Assembly: GCA_021769025.1 (NCBI GenBank)
Contig: JAETTS010000133.1
Coordinates: 1-6,889, forward strand
Direction: 5' to 3'
DNA: 6,889 nucleotides
DNA from: Enterocloster bolteae
GTDB lineage: Bacteria; Bacillota_A; Clostridia; Lachnospirales; Lachnospiraceae
In this document: piece after piece, positions 5,855 through 6,889 of the stretch
Layout: every line of letters begins with the position of its first letter
Position numbering within the stretch: the first letter of the stretch is position 1
The notes under the pieces: generated by a model
The model's input: the letters and a program-made list of their open reading frames with translations, nothing else
Databases searched by the model: none
Told to the model about the DNA's origin: nothing
Made by a program: the position numbers and the translations under genes

Positions 5855-6886
5855 TTATCTCTGCACACGTCCCGAGCCATCGCCACCTGCCAGATTCTCA
5901 ACATCTGCACGGGTCACCAGGTTAAAGTCACCAGGAATGGTATGCTTTAAAGCGGAAGCTGCCACCGCATACTCCAGGGCCGCCTTCATATCCTTGCCGT
6001 CTACCAGGCCGCAGATCAGGCCTGCTGCGAAGGAGTCACCACCGCCTACACGGTCAACGATTGGGGTGATATGGTATTTTCTGGAGTGGTAGAACTCTCT
6101 GGTCTTTCCATCCATGATGCATGCGGACCAACCGTTGTCAGAAGCACTGTGGCTTTCACGCAGAGAACTGATGATGTACTTGAAACCGAACTTGTCCGCC
6201 ATCTGGTTGAAGATATCCACATAACCTGCCAGTTCCAGATCACCGGAAGTCACATCGGTGTTGCCTGGCTTGAAGCCAAGAACCTTCTCTGCATCTTCCT
6301 CGTTGCCGATACACACATCAACATACTGCATTAAGTTAGTCATAACCTTCTGAGCCTTCTCAGAAGACCATAATTTCTTACGGAAATTTAGGTCAACGGA
6401 TACTGTCACATTGTGGGCTTTGGCAGCCTTTAAAGCAGCCTCGGTCAGTTCAATGGCAGCGTCGCTGACAGCCGGAGTAATCCCTGTAAAATGGAACCAG
6501 TCAGCATCCTTGAAAATCTCATCAAAGTCAAACTCATCTGCTGTAGCTGTAGAGATGGAGCTGTGGGCTCTGTCGTAAACCACGTTGGAAGCTCTCATGG
6601 CAGAACCGGTCTCCAGATAATAGATCCCCAGTCTCTCACCGATTCTTGCGATATGCTTTGTGCCTACATTGTATTTTCTCAGAGCCGCAACTGCACACTC
6701 ACCGATGGGGTTGGCTGGTACCGCTGTCACAAATTCTGCATCGTGTCCATAGTTGGCCAGGGAAACCGCTACATTGGCCTCGCCGCCGCCATAGTTGATA
6801 TCAAACTCATCAGCCTGAATAAATTTCTCATTGTTTGGGGTGGACAATCTTAACATGATCTCGCCCATGGTTACAATCTTTGCCAT
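5855..6886 (-). CDS. kdgK: 2-keto-3-deoxygluconate kinase (PfkB family)
   Basis: A complete 343-residue kinase that phosphorylates 2-keto-3-deoxygluconate at C6 with ATP, giving KDPG for cleavage by KDPG aldolase in hexuronate and pectin sugar breakdown. Features in order: GGGEANVA (33-40), the N-terminal PfkB motif at the sugar site; YDRAHSS (104-110); HFTGITPAVSD; LNFRKKLW; and the C-terminal PfkB signature DRVGGGDSFAAG (278-289) with the catalytic base Asp284, then KHTIPGDFN, a segment typical of KDG kinases. The usual alanine of GAGD is glycine here, which is common in this subgroup. No signal or membrane segment is visible, so it is cytoplasmic. The ATG is three bases from the window edge, so its ribosome binding site and upstream partner, often a KDPG aldolase, cannot be seen. 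The C-terminal tail GGDGSGRVQR is short and flexible-looking. The function call is strong. Confidence 0.92.
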   Translation of the reverse strand: MAKIVTMGEIMLRLSTPNNEKFIQADEFDINYGGGEANVAVSLANYGHDAEFVTAVPANPIGECAVAALRKYNVGTKHIARIGERLGIYYLETGSAMRASNVVYDRAHSSISTATADEFDFDEIFKDADWFHFTGITPAVSDAAIELTEAALKAAKAHNVTVSVDLNFRKKLWSSEKAQKVMTNLMQYVDVCIGNEEDAEKVLGFKPGNTDVTSGDLELAGYVDIFNQMADKFGFKYIISSLRESHSASDNGWSACIMDGKTREFYHSRKYHITPIVDRVGGGDSFAAGLICGLVDGKDMKAALEYAVAASALKHTIPGDFNLVTRADVENLAGGDGSGRVQR

Positions 6887-6889
6887 TTT

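Noticed and set aside
5824..5857. A possible promoter for the second kinase (ATGACA, 17 bases, TATGGG on the minus strand)
   Set aside because: The -35-like box is good, but the -10 matches only three of six positions and the site overlaps the stop codon of the preceding gene. It is too weak to call.
5281..5925. A 214-codon plus-strand ORF crossing the gap between the two kinase genes
   Set aside because: It is antisense to both kinases and has the composition expected of a reverse frame. The gap is better explained by RNA structure on the minus strand.
1..6889. CRISPR arrays, tRNA or rRNA genes, insertion sequences, phage or toxin-antitoxin modules
   Set aside because: No regularly spaced repeats, cloverleaf-like sequences, transposase-like proteins or small gene pairs are visible on either strand.

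Overview
The window reads as a chromosomal sugar-catabolism segment from an anaerobic Bacillota, most likely a Lachnospiraceae-type Clostridia. This rests on the strong purine-rich Shine-Dalgarno sites, a phosphofructokinase with pyrophosphate-dependent signatures, an aldo/keto reductase fused to an iron-sulfur domain, and intermediate GC content judged by eye. No marker in the window fixes the genus. All seven supported genes lie on the minus strand, so transcription runs from high to low coordinates.

Layout in transcription order: (1) 6886-5855, a 2-keto-3-deoxygluconate (KDG) kinase of the PfkB family; (2) 5854-5698, a structured intercistronic region with nested inverted repeats and a terminator-like hairpin touching the next ribosome binding site; (3) 5697-4669, a second KDG-kinase-like PfkB protein; (4) 4573-3335, a 6-phosphofructokinase with the pyrophosphate-type active site; (5) 3305-2193, an aldo/keto reductase with an eight-cysteine C-terminal domain; (6) 2139-2176, a 16-bp perfect hairpin, probably ending that transcript; (7) a near-consensus promoter at 2108-2080 followed by a GNAT acetyltransferase and a D-lyxose ketol-isomerase, probably co-transcribed; (8) a weaker hairpin at 754-728, then a DUF4432 aldose-epimerase-like gene cut off by the window edge.

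The genes fit the lower part of hexuronate/KDG and rare-sugar use. KDG kinase makes KDPG, which an aldolase (not in the window) would split to pyruvate and glyceraldehyde-3-phosphate. Phosphofructokinase feeds hexose phosphates into glycolysis. The isomerase converts aldoses such as D-lyxose or D-mannose to ketoses, and the DUF4432 protein looks like a sugar-anomer-handling enzyme. The pathway link between these units is inferred. No complete pathway, transporter or regulator is present here.

The most notable observations are non-coding. One is the set of competing base-pairings between the two kinase genes. The other is a near-consensus promoter whose -10 box contains the most obvious ATG of the acetyltransferase, which argues for a downstream TTG start. 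I found no CRISPR array, tRNA, rRNA, insertion sequence or phage gene, and nothing that amounts to a clearly new multi-gene system.
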